Shown here one piece after another: positions 49,449 through 55,741 of a stretch of 64,000 bases of DNA. A model generated the notes under the pieces. That model saw nothing but the letters and a program-made list of their open reading frames with translations. It was not told where the DNA came from and ran no database searches. The DNA is taken from positions 1,555,895-1,619,894 of the forward strand of contig NZ_KB235930.1 in NCBI RefSeq assembly GCF_000332295.1, read 5' to 3'. Position 1 is the stretch's first letter, and each line of letters starts with the position of its first letter. The position numbers and the translations under genes were made by a program. The stretch is from Fortiea contorta PCC 7126. Its GTDB lineage: Bacteria > Cyanobacteriota > Cyanobacteriia > Cyanobacteriales > Nostocaceae.

Positions 49449-50297
49449 TCACCCCCCGAATTCCCTCCTTAATCGCTCCAAAAGGTCTTTCCCATCCCCA
49501 TACCGCTGACCAGTGAAGCCCATCACCTCGGTGACGATGCTGCTATCACTTTTTCCCGCACCAAACCGCTGTATCATTCGCCACACTAAGCGATTTTCTT
49601 CTGAAAAAGAATCGCTAGAATCCTGACTGTAAGCGGTTTTGAGGTCTTTTTCAGCCACTTTTTGAGGGGCGATCGCATTATCGCAGTATGGTTGGAATAT
49701 GGTTGAACCAGAGCGCTGTGTTGACGCTTTCATCTCTCTGTAAGGTGGGAGCTTTAGCGGTTGGTCATTAAGCAATGCGTGAGATTTGTCGAGTTTTAAC
49801 CATTCAATTAGTTGGTTATTTTTCAGGCTTTTTGCATGAGCTTGAGCTTTTTTACCAAGTCTGATTCTAAAAAAAGCATCGGCTAAATCTGACTTGCCCT
49901 CCAACCCCCAGGCGGCAACCCGATCGTACTGCGAAAGCAACACAGTAAACCGCTTGGCTTTTCTGCCCCTTCTGGCGTGGCGTTCGAGCCACTCCCCTGA
50001 ACTGGGTACTTTTGAAACCAGTTCGGGGTACTCTTCGGCAATAATTACCCGTTCAGTCCCGGACAGCGCTGCATCACCTTTCTCGTTACGGATCTTGAGT
50101 TGGTTGCTCAGATCCTCCAGGTCAGCAGACATCCCCAATTCAATCGCTGTCCAATTCTCACCCTTGCCGATTACCTCAAGTCCTTGCCAGTCTTGAGGTG
50201 TACCTTCGCACTCGTAGACGCGCACTCGTCCACCAACGGTATAAGCCAAGTATTGAGCTAAGGTTGATTTTCCCGTGCCCATTTCGCCGATGATCAT
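49449..50297 (-). CDS. P-loop ATPase of plasmid/mobile-element type
   Basis: 282 residues. Walker A starts at residue 4 (GEMGTGKST), Walker B is TERVIIAEEYPEL (about 81-93) and a sensor-like strand FTVLLSQYD follows at 117-125. A stop lies three codons upstream of the ATG, so the P-loop really is at the N-terminus. The segment VYECEGTPQDWQGLEVIGKG resembles what I recall of a cyanobacterial plasmid and prophage ATPase group related to HerA/FtsK/TraD pumps. It could move or package DNA. The start overlaps the preceding gene by 4 bp (translational coupling). Confidence 0.78.
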   Translation of the reverse strand: MIIGEMGTGKSTLAQYLAYTVGGRVRVYECEGTPQDWQGLEVIGKGENWTAIELGMSADLEDLSNQLKIRNEKGDAALSGTERVIIAEEYPELVSKVPSSGEWLERHARRGRKAKRFTVLLSQYDRVAAWGLEGKSDLADAFFRIRLGKKAQAHAKSLKNNQLIEWLKLDKSHALLNDQPLKLPPYREMKASTQRSGSTIFQPYCDNAIAPQKVAEKDLKTAYSQDSSDSFSEENRLVWRMIQRFGAGKSDSSIVTEVMGFTGQRYGDGKDLLERLRREFGG

Positions 50298-50671
50298 GAC
50301 CTGTGCTTACCCTCAATTGCAGCAAGGATATCAGTGATGATTTCTAGTGGTTCACTTACTGCAACGGCTGAAGCTTCAATGACTTGAGAAACAGGAGTGC
50401 CGCCGTATGGTAGCGCATCGTATACTTTGAGCAGGTGTTTCACGCCGCGTTCAACGTGGTCGCAGAAAACTACACCCAATTTCAGGATATTTCTAGTGAC
50501 TACCACAGAAAATAGTGAGCAACTAAAAACAACTCGACCAATTCCCCAAATACAGTAGCGTCCTAGGGTTTGAGCATTTGGTAAATGCAATTCTACCCAG
50601 GTGTTCGCAGTGGTAGATTTGGGAGTGCTAGGAACCTTCACTTCAATCCAATCATTTCCCGTCATGCCCAT
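50294..50671 (-). CDS. Protein of unknown function with hydrophobic segments, coupled to the ATPase
   Basis: About 125 residues from the ATG at 50671 (123 from the ATG at 50665); GAGGTG lies upstream. The middle part LGRYCIWGIGRVVFSCSLFS and TRNILKLGVVFCDHVER is hydrophobic and could dip into or cross the membrane; the rest is soluble. Its end overlaps the ATPase start by 4 bp and its beginning overlaps the small membrane peptide gene, so it belongs to the same operon. No family recognised. Confidence 0.6.
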   Translation of the reverse strand: MGMTGNDWIEVKVPSTPKSTTANTWVELHLPNAQTLGRYCIWGIGRVVFSCSLFSVVVTRNILKLGVVFCDHVERGVKHLLKVYDALPYGGTPVSQVIEASAVAVSEPLEIITDILAAIEGKHRS

Positions 50672-50780
50672 GCCGCACCTCAATCTTTAAGTACATTGGA
50701 CTATCGCTGTTTTTGCACAGGGCAATCAGCGCGAATGTGAGGGAGAGAAAAGTTAACAACAGGCTTAAGAGTTGGTTCAT
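50652..50780 (-). CDS. Small membrane peptide (42 aa)
   Basis: A 42-codon gene with one hydrophobic helix at the N-terminus (LLSLLLTFLSLTFALIALC) and a short polar tail. Its ATG at 50780 overlaps the stop of the preceding 56-aa gene (ATGA), and its stop overlaps the next gene's start, which supports real translation. A single cysteine follows the helix, though I do not see a clean lipobox. Function unknown. Confidence 0.55.
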   Translation of the reverse strand: MNQLLSLLLTFLSLTFALIALCKNSDSPMYLKIEVRHGHDGK

Positions 50781-50947
50781 CCTTCTCCCTCAGCATTCAG
50801 AATTAAGTTGAAATTGTAAATAGAATCCTCAACCGGTTCTGGGTCGGGCTGTGGCAAGGGTTCAAAGCTGGAGTTGATCGCATCTTTGACCTCCGCTTCA
50901 CAACTGCCTAGTACGCTGAGGTTTAAGTTGACTGGCTGCTTACTCAT
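50777..50947 (-). CDS. Small acidic protein (56 aa)
   Basis: 56 residues, acidic and proline-rich (FEPLPQPDPEPVEDSIYNFN), with no recognised motif. Its start overlaps the end of the 64-aa gene by 8 bp and its stop overlaps the small membrane peptide gene by 4 bp; this chain of overlaps is the main evidence that it is a gene. Confidence 0.5.
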   Translation of the reverse strand: MSKQPVNLNLSVLGSCEAEVKDAINSSFEPLPQPDPEPVEDSIYNFNLILNAEGEG

Positions 50948-51134
50948 TGGCTTGACTCTGCCAGTAATGCTTCATAGCTTCATTCACTACTTGCTGGTCT
51001 TCTGGCGATCGCCCAAAATGGGGAATTCCCGGCTCATCTTTGGCGACAACTTTTGAGGCTTTTTCCGCTAACTCTTGGGGTACTCCATGCTCGGTGAGCG
51101 CTTTTAGTGATGCTTGATAAAGGCTTTCATTCAT
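50940..51134 (-). CDS. Small helical protein of unknown function (64 aa)
   Basis: 64 residues: ESLYQASLKALTEHGVPQEL suggests a helical N-terminal half, then AKDEPGIPHFGRSPEDQQVV. It overlaps the upstream 63-aa gene by 8 bp and the downstream 56-aa gene by 8 bp. Soluble, no cysteine. I recognise no family; it is part of the leftward operon of the accessory island. Confidence 0.6.
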   Translation of the reverse strand: MNESLYQASLKALTEHGVPQELAEKASKVVAKDEPGIPHFGRSPEDQQVVNEAMKHYWQSQANE

Positions 51135-51318
51135 CAGCTTTCACCTTTGCTGCAGCATCAAGAACTGTTTGCCGCTGCTCCTCGGTGAGGTTGGCGTTGC
51201 CGTTGCACTCGATTATCTCAAGGTGCGTGCCTAGTCGGTAAAGTGCATTATCTTTACCAGCTTGCGATTGCGCTTGTTGGTAGTTTTTGAGTTGGCGTTG
51301 AACGTAAGGGTCAGTCAT
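51127..51318 (-). CDS. Small protein of unknown function (63 aa)
   Basis: 63 residues, hydrophilic, mostly helical (RQLKNYQQAQSQAGKDNALY; LTEEQRQTVLDAAAKVKADE). It starts 12 bp after the end of the 121-aa gene and overlaps the next by 8 bp. No known motif. A structural or regulatory partner of the neighbouring small proteins is possible but not shown. Confidence 0.6.
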   Translation of the reverse strand: MTDPYVQRQLKNYQQAQSQAGKDNALYRLGTHLEIIECNGNANLTEEQRQTVLDAAAKVKADE

Positions 51319-51330
51319 GATAAATTTTGA

Positions 51331-51696
51331 TTATTCCTGGTCTGGCTTCGAGGAAGGCTTGGCCAGGCTGTTTGTGATTTGAGAGATGCGGTAACACCGC
51401 CCACTGCCTACCATCAAAACCTTGCGATCTGAAAGACGGACGGCTTTGGAGCGTGATACTTTCATCATGGGGAAGGAGCCGTCGGCCGCTAGGCTGAAGG
51501 CTTCATAATTTTCTAGGGATGTCCACTCAACTGGTGTTCTGTCTACTAGTCCGCTGAAGTTGACGGTAGACATATCTGCGGCAGATACTGCACTAGGTAA
51601 CGAGGGCAAGTGTCGCTTTCTGTCGGTCTTACTCTTGGTGTTGTCGTTGTTAGGTGAGACTTTAGTCCCGTTACGGGTGGTTTCTGGTGCTTCCAT
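51331..51696 (-). CDS. Protein of unknown function (121 aa), first of the tight leftward cluster
   Basis: 121 residues. The N-terminal 45 residues are polar and probably disordered; the C-terminal part (WTSLENYEAFSLAADGSFPM, then MKVSRSKAVRLSDRKVLMVG) looks like a small folded domain. No recognised family. The 51697-51760 stretch before it has the imperfect inverted pair TGCATGG/CCGTGCA (about 51704 and 51733), a possible operator for the cluster. Confidence 0.55.
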   Translation of the reverse strand: MEAPETTRNGTKVSPNNDNTKSKTDRKRHLPSLPSAVSAADMSTVNFSGLVDRTPVEWTSLENYEAFSLAADGSFPMMKVSRSKAVRLSDRKVLMVGSGRCYRISQITNSLAKPSSKPDQE

Positions 51697-51843
51697 AATG
51701 TATGCATGGGGTATGATACACGGACTATTGACCGTGCATGATGAGGTTTAAGCGTGGGCATGGTGGAGCTTGAGTGCCACTATGACCAGTGTTTACAACT
51801 GTTTAAGTGTCGGTATCGATTAGCGATTAAGCACTCTAAACCT

Positions 51844-52101
51844 TTACACAGCGAGGTTTTCGGCTTCATTTTCTACCATGAATTGCTCGGCGATTATAGA
51901 AAACAGAACGATTTGACCATCCTCGTCAAGCTCATCGGTGGCGTCTACAAAGTGCTGGGGAATATCTGAAAAATTCAATTCCTCCCACTGGTAAGCGACG
52001 CTGGTATTCTCTCTTGCAGCAATGCAGATTAGGGCACATAATCCCAAGGCTTGGGAGCGATTAAGTTTGGCTGTGTCTGCGAGAATTTTTTGAATGATAA
52101 T
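51844..52101 (-). CDS. Protein of unknown function (about 85 aa), probable ATT start
   Basis: The frame reads IIQKILADTAKLNRSQALGL, then CALICIAARENTSVAYQWEE and an acidic C-terminus (ATDELDEDGQIVLFSIIAEQ). No ATG, GTG or TTG precedes the helical N-terminal part, but an ATT at 52101-52099 lies five bases after a perfect AAGGAG (52112-52107), so initiation at ATT is likely. A TTG at 52047 would give 67 residues without the first helix. Function unknown; first gene of the leftward set, facing the divergent regulator. Confidence 0.5.
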   Translation of the reverse strand: MIIQKILADTAKLNRSQALGLCALICIAARENTSVAYQWEELNFSDIPQHFVDATDELDEDGQIVLFSIIAEQFMVENEAENLAV

Positions 52102-52280
52102 ATGGACTCCTTATAACTTGGTATTTGACTGGCGATCGCTCTGTGCTACTGGTAGGGCGATCGCCTTTTGCATTGAAAGCATCAGGTACAAATCAAAGGG
52201 TGTTCCACGCGGGGACTAGGCAGTGCGTGGGTGCTTGCTCCGGTTGCAACGCGAAGGGTTAGGCGTTGGGGAGCGAATAA

Positions 52281-52378
52281 TTGGACTTCTGGAAGTCCTC
52301 ATGGTTATAATAATTGCACGTCTGAACGTCTGAGTCAATAACAGACTTCTAGATGTGCGATAATTGAGGAGTTAATTA
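52281..52378 (+). promoter_or_regulatory. Promoter with three palindromic operator-like sites before the RHH regulator
   Basis: Three 12-bp sites fit ACNTCTNGANGT or a close variant: ACTTCTGGAAGT (52285-52296), ACGTCTGAACGT (52318-52329) and ACTTCTAGATGT (52345-52356). A perfect -10 box TATAAT is at 52306-52311 between the first two; TTGGAC at 52281-52286 is a weak -35 with 19-bp spacing. GAGGAG at 52366-52371 is the ribosome binding site. Autoregulation by the ribbon-helix-helix protein encoded next is the natural reading. Confidence 0.6.
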
Positions 52379-52707
52379 TGGTAATGAAAAATGCCAAGAA
52401 CCGGCCGCCCAAATTCCGGGAGAACAGTCATATCGGGAACGTTGAAAGTGACTCCCGAATCCTGGGAGATGCTGCAACAGCTAGCCCAGAGCATGGGTCT
52501 TACCAGATCGCAGTTGATGGAAAAAATAGCGACGAAGGAGATTCCGATACCTCAGGATCATCTTCAAACAACTCAATACCTGGGAAAATCGTCAGCCAGC
52601 TAATCGGAGAGACAGAGAAACAGCTGGCTTACCATGAACAGCAAGCCGAACTTCTAAGAAGCAGGCTGCAAGAACTAAAAGAAATTCCTATAAATGATAC
52701 CGAATAA
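52378..52707 (+). CDS. Overlapping frame with coiled-coil C-terminus (tail of the RHH gene?)
   Basis: This 109-codon frame has the good ribosome binding site GAGGAG six bases before its ATG, but its first 70 codons are an unnatural shadow of the RHH frame. Its last 35 codons (IVSQLIGETEKQLAYHEQQA, then ELLRSRLQELKEI) look like a real coiled coil. I think only that tail is genuine and belongs to the RHH protein by a -1 shift. A strong terminator begins at the stop codon. Confidence 0.35.
   Translation: MVMKNAKNRPPKFRENSHIGNVESDSRILGDAATASPEHGSYQIAVDGKNSDEGDSDTSGSSSNNSIPGKIVSQLIGETEKQLAYHEQQAELLRSRLQELKEIPINDTE
52391..52603 (+). CDS. Ribbon-helix-helix (CopG-like) regulator, possibly frame-broken
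   Basis: 70 residues. SGTLKVTPESWEMLQQLAQS and MGLTRSQLMEKIATKEI form the strand-helix-helix of a CopG-type DNA-binding protein, as in plasmid copy-number or partition regulators. It stops soon after YLGKSSAS. If one base is lost from the count at the A-run at 52585-52588, the frame continues as GKIVSQLIGETEKQLAYHEQ and a coiled coil to 52705, giving a protein of about 105 residues; thus either this short form or a frameshifted longer form is the true product. The best ribosome binding site serves the ATG at 52378 in the other frame. Confidence 0.6.
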   Translation: MPRTGRPNSGRTVISGTLKVTPESWEMLQQLAQSMGLTRSQLMEKIATKEIPIPQDHLQTTQYLGKSSAS

Positions 52708-52745
52708 AACCGTCCTACCCGCTGGGTGAGGACGGTTTTGTTTTG
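52706..52745 (+). terminator. Rho-independent terminator after the RHH gene
   Basis: AAAACCGTCCT (52706-52716) pairs with AGGACGGTTTT (52729-52739), extended by ACCC/GGGT inside with a bulged G. A T-rich tract follows. Confidence 0.9.
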
Positions 52746-52793
52746 AGTGATCGCTCTGAAGTGAAGAGTGCGATCGCCGCTGACCAAAAATTA

Positions 52794-52832
52794 AAAAGCG
52801 CCCCTAGAGTTCAGTTTCCGCGGGGAGCTTTT
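52794..52832. terminator. Second hairpin before the replication-type gene
   Basis: AAAAGCGCCCC (52794-52804) pairs with GGGGAGCTTTT (52822-52832), one mismatch, 17-base loop. It could terminate transcription in either direction, or act as an attenuator or structured leader for the gene at 52912. Confidence 0.6.
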
Positions 52833-52911
52833 AGATTGCTAATTCAGTTCTTAATCGAAGGCGATTAAGTACCTTGTTGCTGGATAAATTCACTAATCCA
52901 ACTTTTTTATT

Positions 52912-53616
52912 ATGCCAGAAAACACCAGAAAAAGCGTTATTACACATCCAGAAAAAGCACCACTCGTGCTGTTAAGAAGTGAGTACTTAGAGATAACAGG
53001 TAATCACTGTGCAGCAAAGATACTAGCAGTATTTGAATTCTGGACTAACAAGCTTCAACAGATGGGTAATACACTCTCAAAAGCAAGAGATTGGATATAC
53101 AAAACCCTAAATGGATTACATCAAGAATTGATGGGTGAGCATGGCATCCACAGCATCCGCAAGGCGGTTAGTATCCTTGAGGACAAAGGTTTTATCAGTA
53201 GAAGGCACAATCCACACATCAAATATGATCGCACTTGGCAGTACAAATTAGAGATAGAAAACGTCCAAAAAGCATTGAATCTGCTCAATGTTCAACCTGA
53301 GCAAATGGATAATGCGATTGAGTCAAATCCATCTGTCGAAAATGAAGAATCCATTAGTCAGAATTGCCACAACAATATAATAGAAAACCCTTTAGACAAC
53401 TCCTCAAAGTCGAAGACAGAGAACGCGGAAGTTTGTTTAAAAACTGAAGAAAAAGAAATTCCTCTTAACATCAAGCAAGTGTTGCCTGTTCTGGCCGCGG
53501 AGTGGCAAAGATTCCCCACCGCAAGGCAGGCAATAATTGAACAGCTGGCAAGGCATGGTATCGCCGTAACTGTGCTCAATCAAATTGGACTGGGAAGAAT
53601 TGTTCATGAACACTAA
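52912..53616 (+). CDS. Winged-helix replication-initiator-like protein
   Basis: 234 residues. The N-terminal ~115 residues (APLVLLRSEYLEITGNHCAA, ILAVFEFWTN, IRKAVSILEDKGFISRRHNP) form a helical/winged-helix domain seen in cyanobacterial plasmid and prophage proteins resembling replication initiators or DnaD-like primosome proteins. A polar linker (125-180) leads to a C-terminal helical segment (VLAAEWQRFPTARQAIIEQL). No Shine-Dalgarno is seen before the ATG. The following gene overlaps it and carries a repeated 13-bp motif that could be its binding site. The replication role is inferred. Confidence 0.6.
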   Translation: MPENTRKSVITHPEKAPLVLLRSEYLEITGNHCAAKILAVFEFWTNKLQQMGNTLSKARDWIYKTLNGLHQELMGEHGIHSIRKAVSILEDKGFISRRHNPHIKYDRTWQYKLEIENVQKALNLLNVQPEQMDNAIESNPSVENEESISQNCHNNIIENPLDNSSKSKTENAEVCLKTEEKEIPLNIKQVLPVLAAEWQRFPTARQAIIEQLARHGIAVTVLNQIGLGRIVHEH

Positions 53617-54088
53617 ACAACTCTCCTTGTTCACCCTTGCCCCTGTAAGCCAGATTAAGACAGTACAGGATCCTTACTGGGATGAAATAGTTGCGCCCCA
53701 ACACATTCAAGAAAAAACTGATACTCAGCAAGCTGGAACTCCGTACAATTGTGTTGGGGCGCAAGTAAACGAAGATACGCAATTAGATACCGTAGAATTT
53801 CCTGTTGGGGCGCAAGTTGCATTAGATACCAAAAAAGTTGCGCCCCAACACGATACCCACTGGGTAGAGAAATACTGGGTAGAGCGCTCTGGTAATAAAT
53901 ATTGGTACTATCGCTACTGCTGGATGACTGGCAGGAAGAAAAATCGGATTTATCTTGGCAGTGCAAATAGTGCGATCGCTAAAAATCGAAAGGCAGATGT
54001 AGAAGCCGCAATCAACGACGGACAGACACCACAAGAGATTCAACACTTGATTCACTCTTGGCGTCACCATTCGCAACCAAATTCCTAA
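53606..54088 (+). CDS. Protein of unknown function carrying a four-fold 13-bp DNA motif
   Basis: 160 residues from the ATG at 53606, inside the end of the previous gene (11-bp overlap). The N-terminal ~80 residues are low-complexity because of the DNA repeats. The C-terminal part (KYWVERSGNKYWYYRYCWMT, GRKKNRIYLGSANSAIAKNR, EAAINDGQTPQEIQHLI) is a compact basic module with a conserved Y-W-Y-Y-R-Y...I-Y-L-G look that recalls DNA-binding modules of cyanobacterial mobile elements. It may be a partner of the replication-type protein. No firm family. Confidence 0.65.
   Translation: MNTKQLSLFTLAPVSQIKTVQDPYWDEIVAPQHIQEKTDTQQAGTPYNCVGAQVNEDTQLDTVEFPVGAQVALDTKKVAPQHDTHWVEKYWVERSGNKYWYYRYCWMTGRKKNRIYLGSANSAIAKNRKADVEAAINDGQTPQEIQHLIHSWRHHSQPNS
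53691..53851. repeat. Four copies of a 13-bp motif in alternating orientation (iteron-like)
   Basis: TTGCGCCCCAACA occurs at 53691-53703 (+), 53752-53764 (-), 53803-53815 (-) and 53838-53850 (+), all exact. All four are in the same protein frame yet on different strands (coding VAPQH twice and VGAQV twice), so DNA sequence rather than protein seems conserved. No other copy was noticed in the window. Candidate iterons, partition sites or recombinase arm sites. Confidence 0.7.
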
Positions 54089-54485
54089 ATCTTTTGAGTT
54101 CATCCCACCGGCGGCTTTCTAGTGAAGCAGTACGGCTGTACTGATTGGGGCGAAACTCTGCTTTTCTCCGTTCCACAAAAGAATCAATAAATTTGAGAAT
54201 TATTTGCTGTTCAATATCTATGCCAGAATCCAGTTCCCTGGCATAGTTCAAAATTTGGTCAGCAAGTCTGACTGGAACGCGAATTGTTTTAGTCTTGCCA
54301 TTGTTCCAAGCCGAAGACCAGCTGGTACTGTTAGTTCCTGGTTGCAAAGTCATGTCCATTTCCTGTAACGCCTGTGTCATGGCAGGATACAGGGTTTTTC
54401 TTGTGATTGCAACCTTGAAAAAATGCGATCGCCCAATGAATAAAGCGATCGCCATGCTGTTTTTACTATTCGTCAATATTGTCAC
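54012..54485 (-). CDS. Small DNA-binding-type protein of mobile elements (unknown)
   Basis: 157 residues from a GTG at 54485 that overlaps the stop of the previous gene (GTGA); ATGs at 54380 and 54359 could give 122 or 115 residues and are favoured by composition, since the first 35 codons run over two HIP1 sites. The core NNGKTKTIRVPVRLADQILN and YARELDSGIDIEQQ resembles a ribbon-helix-helix region, followed by a basic helical tail. The 3' end overlaps the convergent gene by about 77 bp. Probably a regulator of the recombinase operon. Confidence 0.6.
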   Translation of the reverse strand: MTILTNSKNSMAIALFIGRSHFFKVAITRKTLYPAMTQALQEMDMTLQPGTNSTSWSSAWNNGKTKTIRVPVRLADQILNYARELDSGIDIEQQIILKFIDSFVERRKAEFRPNQYSRTASLESRRWDELKRFRNLVANGDAKSESSVESLVVSVRR

Positions 54486-54643
54486 GGGAATGTTGATGGC
54501 GGGTAAAGCTCATCTACCTCCTCCCAGGCAAAGTCTGCCAGGGTTTCTAGGGCCTTAGCCAAGTCCACCGGGTGATCGTAATTTCCCTCCTGGAGGCGCT
54601 GGAAGAAAATTTCGATTTGCAGGAATAACAGCTTAGTGTTCAT
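54482..54643 (-). CDS. Small acidic protein coupled to the recombinase (53 aa)
   Basis: 53 residues (MNTKLLFLQIEIFFQRLQEG, ALETLADFAWEEVDELYPP), helical and acidic. Its ATG overlaps the recombinase stop (ATGA) and its own TGA overlaps the next GTG start, so three genes are translationally chained. It might be an accessory factor of the recombinase, such as an excisionase-like protein, but it is acidic rather than basic. No family recognised. Confidence 0.6.
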   Translation of the reverse strand: MNTKLLFLQIEIFFQRLQEGNYDHPVDLAKALETLADFAWEEVDELYPPSTFP

Positions 54644-55221
54644 AGAGTAGCGATCGCCCCCTTAACACGATCAGCCGAAATTTCTACATAACGTTCCAAC
54701 GACTTAAAATCCTTGTGACCAGTGATTTTCTTAATCGTGTACAGGTCAGTTCCATTGCGGTGCAGTTTGGTAATGAAAGTCCGGCGGGTGGAATGAGTGC
54801 TAATACCCTTAGCCGTCAAACCCAGTCTTTCTATAGCAGCTCGTAAAATTTTATCTGCCCACCGAATCGTGATTGGCATTGAACCATCACGGCAGGGAAA
54901 GAGCCAGCCCGAACTAGAATCTGGAGTGTAATTAGATAAAGATTCAGCCAGTACAGGGTGTACAGGCACTTGTCTTGTTTGGCGCTTACCGTCTGGCGTT
55001 GCCTTGCGAGTAATCGCCCGAAAATTAATATATTCCCGTGGCGTGCCGTTGGGATTGTAAACATCCTCTATCCTTAACTTTACCAATGCCCCCCATCTTT
55101 CCCCGGTGTACCAAGCTAAATCTAAAAGCAACTTGTATTTTTGACTTTTAATTTGCTTGCGGATTTTAGAATAGTCCGTGTCAGTTAAAATAGCCGATTG
55201 TCCGTTTCGGTTATTTTTCAT
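54640..55221 (-). CDS. Minimal tyrosine recombinase (integrase catalytic domain)
   Basis: 193 residues that consist almost only of the catalytic domain: R42 (YTGERWGALVKLRIEDV), K73, H143-x-x-R146 (HSTRRTF), H169 (ITGHKD) and nucleophile Y178 (ERYVEI), all present. The usual N-terminal arm-binding and core-binding domains are missing, as in small Xer-like or phage-satellite recombinases. A GAGGAG precedes the ATG. A 14-7-14 inverted repeat 21 bp upstream looks like its core site or operator. It should integrate, excise or resolve the element. Confidence 0.9.
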   Translation of the reverse strand: MKNNRNGQSAILTDTDYSKIRKQIKSQKYKLLLDLAWYTGERWGALVKLRIEDVYNPNGTPREYINFRAITRKATPDGKRQTRQVPVHPVLAESLSNYTPDSSSGWLFPCRDGSMPITIRWADKILRAAIERLGLTAKGISTHSTRRTFITKLHRNGTDLYTIKKITGHKDFKSLERYVEISADRVKGAIATL

Positions 55222-55241
55222 GAAAATTCTCCTCAGAATTG

Positions 55242-55276
55242 TTCCGGATTAACCAGTTGCAATGGTTAATTCGGAA
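55242..55276. other. loxP/dif-like inverted repeat, candidate recombination core site
   Basis: Arms TTCCGGATTAACCA (55242-55255) and TGGTTAATTCGGAA (55263-55276) match in 13 of 14 positions around a 7-base spacer, GTTGCAA. The geometry is that of simple tyrosine-recombinase core sites (13-8-13 in loxP, 11-6-11 in dif), and it lies directly upstream of the recombinase gene. It could instead be a repressor operator. Only one copy was seen in the window. Confidence 0.6.
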
Positions 55277-55431
55277 TATTTGCGTTTTTAGATATAGTCA
55301 ATATCTGCTTAAATACTAATGGTGGTAGGCTTTTCAGCCCTCAGTGATTGTTCTTGATTTACATAAAAGTGGAATATTTACATTGTTTTGATTACTGCTT
55401 AAAACGGGTTTATTCACTTCATTAATCTGAC

Positions 55432-55737
55432 ATGACCACCATCAACCTTTCAACGGATATCCCCTCAGCCATCAACACCTTAGAAAAACTAGCAGTTTGG
55501 TCAGGATTAACACTTGCAAATATCAATCCGTCTCTTACCGCAATTGAAGGCGTAGGTTATACAGAGAGAGTATCTCAGGCGGGAATATTTTATGTGCAAG
55601 CTGACAACAAATACCGAGCATTAATTCGCCAATCTATCCAAATGTCGCCAGACTATTTAGCTGGTGGTGCAAAACTATGGACATTTGCACAAGAACTAAG
55701 CAATACAGCAATTCCTGCAATCTTTAAAGCCAACTAA
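55432..55737 (+). CDS. Unknown protein, first gene of the structural-like cassette (101 aa)
   Basis: 101 residues, soluble, with a helical start (SAINTLEKLAVWSGLTLANI) and a middle part GIFYVQADNKYRALIRQSIQ. No signal peptide or cysteine. It is the first of seven rightward genes that follow each other with small gaps or overlaps (4 bp to the next). The ~210-bp AT-rich stretch before it probably holds the cassette promoter. I do not recognise the family. Confidence 0.65.
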   Translation: MTTINLSTDIPSAINTLEKLAVWSGLTLANINPSLTAIEGVGYTERVSQAGIFYVQADNKYRALIRQSIQMSPDYLAGGAKLWTFAQELSNTAIPAIFKAN

Positions 55738-55741
55738 ATTA

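Noticed and set aside
53655-53966. 103-codon frame antisense to the motif-bearing gene
   Set aside because: It exists because the repeated 13-bp motif and its surroundings lack stops on the minus strand; the sense gene has conserved-looking C-terminal sequence.
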